Origin: Bradyrhizobium sp. BTAi1 | Lineage (GTDB): Bacteria; Pseudomonadota; Alphaproteobacteria; Rhizobiales; Xanthobacteraceae | Assembly (NCBI RefSeq): GCF_000015165.1 | Contig: NC_009485.1 | Location: 6,095,501 to 6,159,500, forward strand | Direction: 5' to 3' | Length of the DNA stretch: 64,000 bases | Shown: positions 23,626 to 30,933 of the stretch, piece after piece | Position numbering within the stretch: position 1 is the stretch's first letter | Layout of the letters: each line of letters opens with the position of its first letter | Notes under the pieces: generated by a model | Databases searched by the model: none | What the model saw: only the letters and a program-made list of their open reading frames with translations | What the model was told of the DNA's origin: nothing | Position numbers and translations under genes: made by a program

Positions 23626-23657
23626 ACGGCAATTCCCGTCTCTCTTCGTCCAAGCTT

Positions 23658-23825
23658 CTATTCGTCCAAGCTCGGCTGCAGGATGACCTCGGCCGGTGCA
23701 CCCGGCCCCTGCTCGTCCACGAGCTCCAGCGCATCGACCCGCGACAATCCGGCGCCGCTGTCCATCAGCACGATAGCGTCCCTGGGCATGCTGGCAAGAG
23801 CCTCGATCAGCTTGGCGACGGTCAC
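23658..23825 (-). CDS. Small nif-operon protein of unknown function (55 residues)
   Basis: 55-residue acidic protein beginning VTVAKLIEALASMPRDAIVLMDSG. The GTG at 23825 is preceded by an excellent GGAGG at five bases, which decides the start; the longer reading overlaps the upstream gene. Not recognised. Located between the DUF6156-like gene and the haemoglobin gene in the nifB operon. Confidence 0.65.
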   Translation of the reverse strand: MTVAKLIEALASMPRDAIVLMDSGAGLSRVDALELVDEQGPGAPAEVILQPSLDE

Positions 23826-23835
23826 GGTGCCTCCT

Positions 23836-24150
23836 TCACGCAGCATCCTGCCCGGCGACAGGCGCGCCGGCCTCATCAAAATTCAGCGTCACCGGATCTT
23901 CTTCCAGCATGACGATTTCGGCACGGCTCAACATGCCGTTGGCGTGATAGCTGTAGCGATGGGTCAGCTCGATCTCGCCATAGACCACCTTCTCGAATCC
24001 GGTCAGCGCGCCTGCGGCGTCGAAGTAGCCCCGGATGAAGGTATTGCGGTTGGACAGCTGCTCCGGTGCGATCGCGGTCACCAGCCGCAGCGGCAGCTTG
24101 ACGCCCGTATACGAGACGAAGAACCTGCAGTCCTGTCCTGTATCCGTCAT
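23836..24150 (-). CDS. DUF6156-like small protein
   Basis: 104-residue protein resembling a small family found in nif clusters (DUF6156, from memory). It is beta-rich, with DCRFFVSYTGVKLPLRLVTAI, RGYFDAAGALTGFEKVVYGEIELTHRYSYHANG and an acidic tail. Start at 24150 yields a compact protein. The upstream reading frame to 24618 overlaps two other genes and is rejected. Function unknown. Confidence 0.7.
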   Translation of the reverse strand: MTDTGQDCRFFVSYTGVKLPLRLVTAIAPEQLSNRNTFIRGYFDAAGALTGFEKVVYGEIELTHRYSYHANGMLSRAEIVMLEEDPVTLNFDEAGAPVAGQDAA

Positions 24151-24188
24151 CGCGCTGCCGCCTGAGGCCTGATGCACCGACGCGGCCG

Positions 24189-24401
24189 TCACGCGACGGC
24201 CGCGGCCTTCAAGGCTTCGACCTGGTCGCGTGCGACCTTGAACATGCCGCGGCCACCGGCGAAGGTCTGGTAGGCCTTCATGCCGATCGCCTCGCTCAGT
24301 TTGTTGAACCATTGCTGCGGCGTCAGCGCAGCCGGCCGCTCGCTGATCTCGGCAACGGTCCCGTCCGGCGCAAAGCGAACATGAAGCGTGATATTCTCCA
24401 T
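24189..24401 (-). CDS. Small nif-operon protein of unknown function (70 residues)
   Basis: 70-residue basic protein: a beta-rich N-terminus (ENITLHVRFAPDGTVAEIS) and a helical rest (QQWFNKLSEAIGMKAYQTFAGGRGMFKVARDQVEALK). Preceded by GGAGGGACCG, a good ribosome binding site. Lies 12 bases after the ferredoxin gene. Not recognised. Confidence 0.7.
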   Translation of the reverse strand: MENITLHVRFAPDGTVAEISERPAALTPQQWFNKLSEAIGMKAYQTFAGGRGMFKVARDQVEALKAAAVA

Positions 24402-24413
24402 CGGTCCCTCCTG

Positions 24414-24722
24414 TTACAGACCCGAGCCGAAGCCCAGGAGCTCGATCTTGACGTTCTCGGTGCCAAGGATGGTCGCCTGGCAAGCCAGGCGGGATTTCGA
24501 GCCGACGCCGACGATGGTGTCGAGCTTCTCGTTCTCCAGCCTGGTGACCTTCGACACGCCCTTGCGTCCTTCCTGCAGGAAGATGTGGCAGGAGCCGCAC
24601 TTCGCCTGGCCCTCGCATTTGTGCGGGATCTCGACCTCAGCGCCGAGCAGCGCTGCCAGAATGGTGGTGCCCTCGCCCACTTCGATCGTTTTGCCCGAAG
24701 GCATTACCGTCAATGTCGCCAC
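24414..24722 (-). CDS. Adrenodoxin-type [2Fe-2S] ferredoxin
   Basis: 102-residue plant/adrenodoxin-type ferredoxin. Cluster ligands are in HKCEGQAKCGSCHIFL and a later CQATIL (C-x5-C-x2-C ... C). Expected to act as an electron carrier in the nitrogenase regulon, perhaps for NifB or cluster assembly. Part of the nifB operon between the DegT-like gene and small unknowns. Confidence 0.9.
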   Translation of the reverse strand: MATLTVMPSGKTIEVGEGTTILAALLGAEVEIPHKCEGQAKCGSCHIFLQEGRKGVSKVTRLENEKLDTIVGVGSKSRLACQATILGTENVKIELLGFGSGL

Positions 24723-24758
24723 TTGGATTCTCCTTTTGCAGTTTGGGATCAGAACTCG

Positions 24759-25973
24759 TCAGTAAATCGCCGCGCCCGCTCCGACGTTGACCGAGGCGTC
24801 CTTCATGGTCGCGACGATGAAGGCGATCTGGTCCGTGGTCAGATGGACGTGGAACGGCAGAGCGACCACGCGATCGGCGACCTTCTCGGTGACGAGGTAG
24901 TCGCCGCGGCGGTAGCCCATGTCGAAATAGTGCCGCTGCAGATGCAATGGATTCGAATAGGCGACCGCCTCGACCTGCTCGACCCTGAGATCCTCGACGA
25001 TGGAGTCGCGGCTCGACTTCGAGAACCGCGTGCCGAGATGGACCTGGTAGAGGAACCAGTTCACCTCGGTGACGTCAGGGCCGACATAGGGATCCTTGAT
25101 GCCCTCGAAGGACTGCACCTGGCTGTAATAGATCTGCTCGATCAACCGGCGGCGCTCCAGGATCTCGTCGATCCGCTTGAGCTGCGCCAACCCGAGCGCC
25201 GCGGTAACGTCGCTGATGATGGCGTTATGCGATGGCGTGCTGCTGACGACCACCGACGAACGCTCGTCGAGGCGATGCAGGCGGTGACGACGCACTGCGA
25301 CCGCGATGTCGACATCGTCGGTGACGATCATGCCGCCCTCGCCGCAGGTCAGCGCGAATGGCTGCGAGAAGTCGAACACCGAGGCGGCCCCGAAGGTGCC
25401 GACCAGAGCGCCCTGATATTTCGAGCCGATCGCCTCGGTCGAATCCTCGATGACAGCCAGATTGTGCGCCTTTGCGATCGCCTGCAGCTCCGACCATTTG
25501 GCCGGGTGGCCGTTGGTGTTGCCGGCGAGGATCGCCTTGGTCCTTTCCGTGATCCGAGCCTCGACCTTGCTCGGCGCCAGCGTGCCCGAGTAATAGTCGA
25601 TATCCGCAAACACCGGCTTGGCGCCGACGATGCTGATCGCATGCGCGACCTCGCGGAACGAATAGGACGACGCGATGACCTCATCGCCCGGCCCGATCCC
25701 CATCGCCTTCAGCACCAGCAGCAGGCCGAGCGTTCCGCTTGGCACCGCGATGGCATATTTGCGCCCGAGATAGGCGGCGAACGCCGCCTCGAACTCGTCG
25801 ACCAGCGGACCGCAGGACAGCCGCGGCGAGCGCAACGCGGCGTCGACCGCCGTGATCTCCGCCGTCGTGATGTCCGGATCGGACAGAGGGATGAAGCCCG
25901 CCTCGACCGGCGTCAACTCCGCTTCATCCTGTTCCTGGCGATCGGCATCATGCACCAGATAGGGCTTTGTCAT
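24759..25973 (-). CDS. DegT/DnrJ/EryC1-family protein lacking the PLP lysine
   Basis: 404-residue fold-type I protein of the DegT sugar-aminotransferase family. Family blocks are present: AVPSGTLGLLLVLKAMGIGPGDEVI, ASSYSF, PVFADIDYYSGTL, VIEDSTEAIGSKYQG and GEGGMIVTD. However, where the PLP-binding Lys normally stands (S-x4-K-x3-[CG]-EGG) the sequence is DFSQPFALTCGEGG, with Phe206. The codon is TTC on the minus strand. The protein therefore cannot form the usual Schiff base and is probably not an aminotransferase. Start at 25973 gives MTKPYLVHDA; it lies three bases after the preceding gene. Sits in the nifB operon; function unknown. Confidence 0.87.
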   Translation of the reverse strand: MTKPYLVHDADRQEQDEAELTPVEAGFIPLSDPDITTAEITAVDAALRSPRLSCGPLVDEFEAAFAAYLGRKYAIAVPSGTLGLLLVLKAMGIGPGDEVIASSYSFREVAHAISIVGAKPVFADIDYYSGTLAPSKVEARITERTKAILAGNTNGHPAKWSELQAIAKAHNLAVIEDSTEAIGSKYQGALVGTFGAASVFDFSQPFALTCGEGGMIVTDDVDIAVAVRRHRLHRLDERSSVVVSSTPSHNAIISDVTAALGLAQLKRIDEILERRRLIEQIYYSQVQSFEGIKDPYVGPDVTEVNWFLYQVHLGTRFSKSSRDSIVEDLRVEQVEAVAYSNPLHLQRHYFDMGYRRGDYLVTEKVADRVVALPFHVHLTTDQIAFIVATMKDASVNVGAGAAIY

Positions 25974-25975
25974 GA

Positions 25976-26236
25976 TCAGCCCCGCTTGGCCAGGATGAGG
26001 CCGGTGGCCTTCGCGGGATCGTCGGTCACCCCCGCACAATGATCACTGGCATCGAGCAGATGAAGATCGAAAGCCGCGTAGCTACGGAACGGCGCTTCGG
26101 TGACATCCGACGCATCGCAACGCGTCAGCGCCAGCTTCGGGAAGCGGCGGCGCAGTTCGCCGAACGCCATGCTGCCGGCGTCGGGTCGCTCGAGCACCTG
26201 CGCGATCTCATTCAGTTCCTGCTCGGCCAATGCCAT
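25976..26236 (-). CDS. DUF6129-like small protein
   Basis: 86-residue protein similar to a small family of nif clusters (DUF6129, from memory). Helical N-terminus (ELNEIAQVLERPDAGSMAFGELRRRFPKLALTRC) with the appearance of a winged-helix-like or cluster-adapter module, then DASDVTEAPFRSY. Adjacent to the DegT-like gene with a two-base gap, so strongly coupled. Role unknown. Confidence 0.72.
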   Translation of the reverse strand: MALAEQELNEIAQVLERPDAGSMAFGELRRRFPKLALTRCDASDVTEAPFRSYAAFDLHLLDASDHCAGVTDDPAKATGLILAKRG

Positions 26237-26251
26237 GTCGCCCGTCCTCCT

Positions 26252-26608
26252 CTACTGCCAAAAGATCCGCTCGGGGTCGGCATTCAGCTCGTCGACCGCC
26301 GCGGTCAACCGCTGGTGCACGCTGTGCAGCTCCCAGATCCCCTGAGCGTGGTCTCTCCAGAACAGCTTCCACATTGCATTCGCGGGGTCGTGGCGCAGCA
26401 GCGCCACGTCGATCACCCCGCCATCCTTGTCGATGTTGCGCGAGCAGCACGGACTCTGGACGTGATAACCGTCATCGACCGGCGATACCGTCGGCTCGAC
26501 ATAGCGATAGCGCTTGCGCGACTTCAGCGCGCGCTCGATCCGCTTGCGATCCAATTCGTTCGGATGCGCAGGAAGGACGAGGCAGAGCTGACGCGCGATT
26601 GCGGCCAT
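26252..26608 (-). CDS. Nif-operon protein of unknown function (118 residues)
   Basis: 118-residue protein I do not recognise. It has a basic N-terminal helix (DRKRIERALKSRKRYRYVEP), a SPCCSR motif and a C-terminal aromatic-rich part (MWKLFWRDHAQGIWELHSVHQRL). The paired cysteines could bind a metal or cluster, but only two are present. It lies between nifZ and the DUF6129-like gene. Confidence 0.72.
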   Translation of the reverse strand: MAAIARQLCLVLPAHPNELDRKRIERALKSRKRYRYVEPTVSPVDDGYHVQSPCCSRNIDKDGGVIDVALLRHDPANAMWKLFWRDHAQGIWELHSVHQRLTAAVDELNADPERIFWQ

Positions 26609-26614
26609 GGCTGT

Positions 26615-26863
26615 TTATCGCCCCTCAACCGGGACGATCTCCTCTTCGAGACAGCCCACGACGAGCTGCTCGCCAAACTCGACCAGATAGATCGGTACAT
26701 TGGCTTCGGTGTGCGTCCCGACCTGCACGATCTCGCCGAGATCGCCGACGCCGACAAGCTTGGCCTCGGCCGGCGCATTCGGGAACGAGCCATCATTGAC
26801 GAGGTCGATCAGCGCCTTGACGCGCTGACCCCATTGATATCTCGGCAGACGCGGTTCAATCAT
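26615..26863 (-). CDS. nifZ: NifZ-domain protein (second copy)
   Basis: 82-residue NifZ-domain protein, SH3-like barrel, linked with P-cluster maturation of NifDK. RYQWGQRVKALIDLVNDGSFPN, GDLGEIVQVGTHTEANVPIYLVEFGEQLVVGCLEEEIV match the family. It overlaps the upstream nifZ by four bases, so two NifZ domains are encoded as a tandem pair. Confidence 0.88.
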   Translation of the reverse strand: MIEPRLPRYQWGQRVKALIDLVNDGSFPNAPAEAKLVGVGDLGEIVQVGTHTEANVPIYLVEFGEQLVVGCLEEEIVPVEGR

Positions 26864-27183
26864 GACTGATAGGCTCCCGGCAGCGGCAGCTCATCGTCGA
26901 CCTCCCCGCGGGGAACGGTCGATTCGAGCTCCTTGCGTTTCATGCCGACGCGGTTTCCGCTTTCGAGAAACTCGACGCCGTAGATGTAGAACTGCTGCAG
27001 GAACGTGCCGATCGAGACGACGTAGCCGATCTCGCCCTTCTTCGCGAGGATCTCGCCGATCTCCTTGCCCGCATAGGTGCCGTCGTTGCGGATGGTGCGC
27101 TTCGCCTTCACCTTCTCGCCGAAGGTGAAGTATGGCGGCGCGGACAGTTCCACCACTTCGCTGTCACGAACGATGTTGCTCAT
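26860..27183 (-). CDS. nifZ: NifZ, P-cluster maturation protein (first copy)
   Basis: 107-residue NifZ. The core PYFTFGEKVKAKRTIRNDGTYAGKEIGEILAKKGEIGYVVSIGTFLQQFYIYGVEFLESGNRVGMKRKEL is typical. In Azotobacter NifZ is needed for formation of the second P-cluster. It overlaps the FeS-LRV gene upstream and the second nifZ downstream by four bases each. Confidence 0.94.
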   Translation of the reverse strand: MSNIVRDSEVVELSAPPYFTFGEKVKAKRTIRNDGTYAGKEIGEILAKKGEIGYVVSIGTFLQQFYIYGVEFLESGNRVGMKRKELESTVPRGEVDDELPLPGAYQS

Positions 27184-27953
27184 GCCGGTTTCTCCATCGC
27201 TGCTCCAGAACGGTTATCGAGTCGGCCTCGCGCCATCTCCCGCACCAGCGGATCCTCGTCTTCCGCCAGTTCATGGAGCTCGCTGAGCGCGATCCGGCTC
27301 GCGACTTCATGGCGGACCCGCCAATCGGAGTCCTTGCGCATCGCGGTGAGAAGATCGGGCGCCAGGCGCTCGGCGATTTCAAGCCGCACGCGGGCATCGG
27401 GATCGCTGATCATGCCGAGAAGCCAATCGCTCGGGATCCGCCGCGCGACGACGCGGCGGACCTCGGCCTCGGGGTCACCCATCATGCGGCCGAGCACCGA
27501 CGGCACGATGCGGCGCGCAACGACGAGACGGACGTAATAGTCGTCGTCCATCATCATCGGCATCAGGTCTTCCGGATCGAGCACGGTGGCGATGCGGATG
27601 CGGACCTCCCGATGCGGATCGTGGCGCAGCCGCAGCACCAGCCGCTTCGGCAGCCGCCGTGCCGCGTTCCAACGCACGGTTTCCTCGGGATCGTCGAGCA
27701 GCGGCGGCAGGTAGAACGGGCTGGCATGCTTGGCCGCGATCGCACGCACCTCGAAATGCGGGTGCTTGACATAGTCGTTGGCAAGCGCCGGATTCCAGTT
27801 GAAGAAGCGGTCGATGCGCCGGGCATAGCGGTCATGCACGCAGGCGTGCCGAAGCCGGCAGCCGCCGGCGGCGCTGAGCTGCTCGTGGGCGCAGCCGGCG
27901 CAGCTGATCTCGTGGCCCTGCCAGTCGATGGCCTCGTCGATGTCGTCACTCAT
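27180..27953 (-). CDS. [4Fe-4S]-binding leucine-rich-variant (LRV) repeat protein
   Basis: 257-residue LRV protein known from nif clusters (Azotobacter LRV FeS protein). The N-terminus has the four-Cys cluster site (EISCAGCAHEQLSAAGGCRLRHACVHDRYARRIDRF), followed by about seven LRV helical repeats (for example DPEAEVRRVVARRIPSDWLLGMISDPDARVRLEIAERL). Start at 27953 gives MSDDIDEAIDWQG. It overlaps the TPR gene by eight bases. Likely protein interaction scaffold; function unproven. Confidence 0.9.
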   Translation of the reverse strand: MSDDIDEAIDWQGHEISCAGCAHEQLSAAGGCRLRHACVHDRYARRIDRFFNWNPALANDYVKHPHFEVRAIAAKHASPFYLPPLLDDPEETVRWNAARRLPKRLVLRLRHDPHREVRIRIATVLDPEDLMPMMMDDDYYVRLVVARRIVPSVLGRMMGDPEAEVRRVVARRIPSDWLLGMISDPDARVRLEIAERLAPDLLTAMRKDSDWRVRHEVASRIALSELHELAEDEDPLVREMARGRLDNRSGAAMEKPA

Positions 27954-28479
27954 CGTCGAGCTCCACCCGGTCGACGACATCGAGCAGCACCCGCGCCCCG
28001 ATCTTGTCGCTGGGATCGAGGTCGAGCAGCTTCTGCGCAGCGAGCCGCCCCTCCACCAGATTGCCGAGCCGCATCTGCAAATACGCGTAGCCCTTCAGCG
28101 TGAACATGAAGAAGCGCGGCAGCATATGGTCGAAACTGCCGAACGCGGCATGCTCGGGCCGGACATCGCGCCAGTGCGGCGGCAGATGATTTTCGACCGC
28201 AGCCTTGGCCAAGCAGCGCTTGGCGATCCGCAACGCGTCGGTGAGCCGCCCCTTGTAGAAATAGAAGCGATAGAAGCCGATCAGGACCGCCGCATGGTCG
28301 GGCGCCAGCGCCTCGGCCTGCTTCAGATGCGTCTCCGCGACCTCATCGACATGATAGCTCTGGCCGGCCAGCCAGAGATGATGCTCGGCCTCCTCAGGCA
28401 GGCCGCCACCAAGCAGCGCATCCGCAAGCAGCGCGTCCTCGATGGCAGTCTGGGAGCTGGGCCGGGCATCGGTGGGCAT
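27946..28479 (-). CDS. TPR-like helical repeat protein, nif-associated (paralogue)
   Basis: 177-residue helical-repeat protein related to the product at 20949-21440. Repeats such as LKQAEALAPDHAAVLIGFYRFYFYKGRLTDALRIAKRCL and FFMFTLKGYAYLQMRLGNLVEGRLAAQKLLDLDPSD are TPR-like. Start at 28479 (MPTDARPSSQ) is 12 bases after the HesB-like gene; the longer reading overlaps it. A matching pair in two sigma54 operons suggests related scaffold roles. Confidence 0.8.
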   Translation of the reverse strand: MPTDARPSSQTAIEDALLADALLGGGLPEEAEHHLWLAGQSYHVDEVAETHLKQAEALAPDHAAVLIGFYRFYFYKGRLTDALRIAKRCLAKAAVENHLPPHWRDVRPEHAAFGSFDHMLPRFFMFTLKGYAYLQMRLGNLVEGRLAAQKLLDLDPSDKIGARVLLDVVDRVELDDE

Positions 28480-28490
28480 GGTTCGCTGTC

Positions 28491-28820
28491 CTAGTCCTGC
28501 AGCGCCTTCAGCGCGTGGCTGGAGCACGACACCTGCTTCGGGTCGTGGAACACCAGGCCGGTCTGGGTCGCCGTATCGGCGAAGTCGATGGTGACGCCGT
28601 CGAGCAGCAGCCGGCTCTCGGCTGGCAGGAACAGCTTGACGCCGTCACGCTCGACCACCGCATCGCCGGGCTGCGGCGTCGCGAGCACGCTAATGTCAGC
28701 AGCCAGACCCGAACAGCCGCCGGGAGACACAGCGAGGCGGAAGCCCGAGCCCGCGGTGCCGTCGGCCCGTAGCATCATGCGCATGAACTTCTGCGCAGCT
28801 GGCGTGAGAGTGAAGTTCAT
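28491..28820 (-). CDS. HesB/IscA-family protein, nif-associated
   Basis: 109-residue A-type Fe-S carrier fold. The first Cys is in PGGCSGL and the C-terminal pair is in VSCSSH, which is altered from the usual CGCG, so two of the three ligands remain clear and the third is uncertain. Preceded by GAGGAGACCCCG. It sits between fdxN and the TPR gene in the nifB operon; a typical IscA is encoded at 33562-33885. Confidence 0.83.
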   Translation of the reverse strand: MNFTLTPAAQKFMRMMLRADGTAGSGFRLAVSPGGCSGLAADISVLATPQPGDAVVERDGVKLFLPAESRLLLDGVTIDFADTATQTGLVFHDPKQVSCSSHALKALQD

Positions 28821-28830
28821 CGGGGTCTCC

Positions 28831-29055
28831 TCAGGCCGGCGGCTGGTAGCGCGGGAACGAATTGTCGATCACGCAGGTGTTGTCGACCGGGCAGACGGCG
28901 GCACATTGCGGCTCGTCGAAATGGCCGATGCACTCGGTGCACTTCTTCGGGTCGATCACGAAGGTGCCGTTCTTCTCGGAGATCGCCACGTTCGGACATT
29001 CGGGCTCGCAAGCCGAGCAGCTCGTGCATTGCGAGGCAATGATCTTCAACGTCAT
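28831..29055 (-). CDS. fdxN: FdxN, 2[4Fe-4S] ferredoxin
   Basis: 74-residue bacterial-type ferredoxin, electron donor to nitrogenase or to NifB. Two clusters: CTSCSACEPECPNVAI and CTECIGHFDEPQCAAVCPV, with the extended second loop typical of FdxN/YfhL types. Directly downstream of nifB, as in other rhizobia. A similar ferredoxin is encoded at 53296-53490. Confidence 0.94.
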   Translation of the reverse strand: MTLKIIASQCTSCSACEPECPNVAISEKNGTFVIDPKKCTECIGHFDEPQCAAVCPVDNTCVIDNSFPRYQPPA

Positions 29056-29110
29056 GAATTGCTCCTGTCGAAAGGGACCGGCGGCGACAGCGCGCCGCCG
29101 GGTTCGCGTG

Positions 29111-30673
29111 TTACGCTGCCGAGATCAGAGCGCCCTGGCGGATCTCGGCGTCGCCGCGCACGACGTGCTGGATCTCGCCGCTGTTGACCTTGTCGAGATA
29201 GCTCTTGAACCAGGCGATCGCCGATTTCTCGATGAACTCATGAGCGAACTGATCGACCGGCTCGATACCGGCGGCCTGCAGGTCGCTCTTCGGGCAGCCG
29301 CCGATCTTGGCCACGAACACCGCATGGCAGTCGTTGATGGCACGGATCACGGTTTCCAGGCTGTCCTCGTCGCCATAGCCACCCTGGCAGTACAGATCGA
29401 CGCGGCGATGACCGACGAACTTCGCTCCAGCCGTCGAGAGCTCGTAGACCTGGAACTCCTTGGCATGGCCGAAATGCTCGTTGATCAGGCCCGAGCCCTT
29501 GGTCGCGACGGCCACCAGCAGCTTGATGTCGCTGGACTGGCCGGCAAGCGAGGCCAGCTCCTCCTGCCGGGCGACGACCTTGGCGACGCGCTCGCTCTCG
29601 ACAGCCTCCTGATAGGCCTTGCGGCTGTCGATGTCGTAGTTCACCTCCATCGCCATGATCTTGTCGGTGGTGAACTCGGCGGAGCGGTCCTCGCCGAGCA
29701 GGCCGACGGCGTCGGCGCGGCACTGGCGGCAATGCCGCATCATGTTCATCTCGCCTTCGCACTCGTCCTGCAGCGCCTTGAGCTCCTGCGCGGTCGGGCC
29801 GCGCTGGCCGGTCAGGCCGAACACGGTGCCGTGCTCGGGCGAGGAGATCAGCGGCATGATATTGTGCAGGAAGGCGCCACGCGACTTCACTGCTCGGTTG
29901 ACCTCGACCAGGTGCTTGTCGTTGACGCCGGGGATCATCACCGAGTTGACCTTGCAGAGGATGCCGCGCTCGGTGAGCATCTCCAGGCCCTGCAGCTGGC
30001 GGTCGGTCAGCAGCTTGGCCGCCTCGACGCCGGTGTAGCGCTTGTGCTTCCAGAACACCCAGGGATAGATCTTGGCGCCGATCTCGGGATCGACCATGTT
30101 GATGGTGATCGTGACATGGTCGACATTGAAGCCGGCGATGGTGTCGACATGGTCGGGCAGCGCCAGGCCATTGGTCGACAGGCACAGTTTGATGTCGGGC
30201 GCGGTGCGGGCGATCAGCTCGAAGGTCTTGAAGGTCTTCTCGGGGTTGGCGAGCGGATCGCCGGGGCCGGCGATGCCCAGCACGGTCATCTGCGGAATGG
30301 TCGAGGCGACGGCGAGCACCTTCTTGGCGGCCTGCTCGGGCGTCAGCTTCTCGCTGACCACGCCCGGACGCGACTCGTTGGCGCAGTCGTATTTGCGGTT
30401 ACAGTAGTTGCACTGAATGTTGCAGGCCGGCGCCACGGCGACATGCATGCGCGCATAGTGATGATGCGCCTCTTCGCTGTAGCAGGGATGGTTCTTCACC
30501 TTCTCCCAGATCTCCGGCGGCAGGTCGTTCTCGCCGGCACCCGAGCCGCAGCTCGCCTTGCCGCTGCCGCCCGAGGTGCCGCAGCCCTTGTGCTCCGCGA
30601 TGGTCTGCATCACCGAGCTCAGCTTGTCGCCGTCCGGTATCGTCGCCTGTTCGTGCTGCACTGACGCGTCCAT
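29111..30673 (-). CDS. nifB: NifB, FeMo-cofactor precursor (NifB-co) synthase
   Basis: Radical-SAM enzyme that makes the 8Fe-9S-carbide core of FeMo-cofactor. The 520-residue protein has the SAM-cluster motif CNIQCNYCNRKYDC (about residues 70-83), GPGDPLANPEKT, and a C-terminal NifX/NafY-like domain beginning near residue 390 (IKLLVAVATKGSGLINEHFGHAKEF). First gene of an operon of some fourteen minus-strand genes running to 23167 with small gaps or overlaps. Preceded by a perfect sigma54 promoter and a NifA site. Confidence 0.97.
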   Translation of the reverse strand: MDASVQHEQATIPDGDKLSSVMQTIAEHKGCGTSGGSGKASCGSGAGENDLPPEIWEKVKNHPCYSEEAHHHYARMHVAVAPACNIQCNYCNRKYDCANESRPGVVSEKLTPEQAAKKVLAVASTIPQMTVLGIAGPGDPLANPEKTFKTFELIARTAPDIKLCLSTNGLALPDHVDTIAGFNVDHVTITINMVDPEIGAKIYPWVFWKHKRYTGVEAAKLLTDRQLQGLEMLTERGILCKVNSVMIPGVNDKHLVEVNRAVKSRGAFLHNIMPLISSPEHGTVFGLTGQRGPTAQELKALQDECEGEMNMMRHCRQCRADAVGLLGEDRSAEFTTDKIMAMEVNYDIDSRKAYQEAVESERVAKVVARQEELASLAGQSSDIKLLVAVATKGSGLINEHFGHAKEFQVYELSTAGAKFVGHRRVDLYCQGGYGDEDSLETVIRAINDCHAVFVAKIGGCPKSDLQAAGIEPVDQFAHEFIEKSAIAWFKSYLDKVNSGEIQHVVRGDAEIRQGALISAA

Positions 30674-30725
30674 GTCCGCTCCTTAACGTTGCTGGCGAGC
30701 CGCAAACCGCCTTGGTCTTGGGTTC

Positions 30726-30741
30726 AGCAACTCGCGTGCCA
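30726..30741 (-). promoter_or_regulatory. Sigma54 promoter of nifB operon
   Basis: Minus strand: TGGCACGCGAGTTGCT, a perfect TGGCACG-N4-TTGC. Expected start near 30715, about 40 bases before nifB. Confidence 0.92.
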
Positions 30742-30839
30742 CGCCGCGGACAAGATCATTTCTCCGAACTATCAACGCCTTAGCAAAATCATCGCGGCTG
30801 TCGCCTTGCCAACATGCGAAAGCCTCTCGTTTGATGCGT

Positions 30840-30855
30840 TGTTAGAAACGTTACA
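30840..30855 (-). promoter_or_regulatory. NifA upstream activating sequence for nifB
   Basis: TGTTAGAAACGTTACA, perfect TGT-N10-ACA, 100-115 bases upstream of the -24 element. Confidence 0.75.
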
Positions 30856-30883
30856 GACTCGGATCATCGAGACGACGCACAGC

Positions 30884-30913
30884 AAAACAGCGCGGCTTGC
30901 GCCGCGCTGTTTT
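30884..30913 (-). terminator. Rho-independent terminator of the nifS-nifT-SIR2 operon
   Basis: Perfect 13-bp stem AAAACAGCGCGGC / GCCGCGCTGTTTT around TTGC. It lies 20 bases after the SIR2-like stop and ends in a T run on either strand. Confidence 0.85.
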
Positions 30914-30933
30914 GTATCTGCGACGTCTCGATC

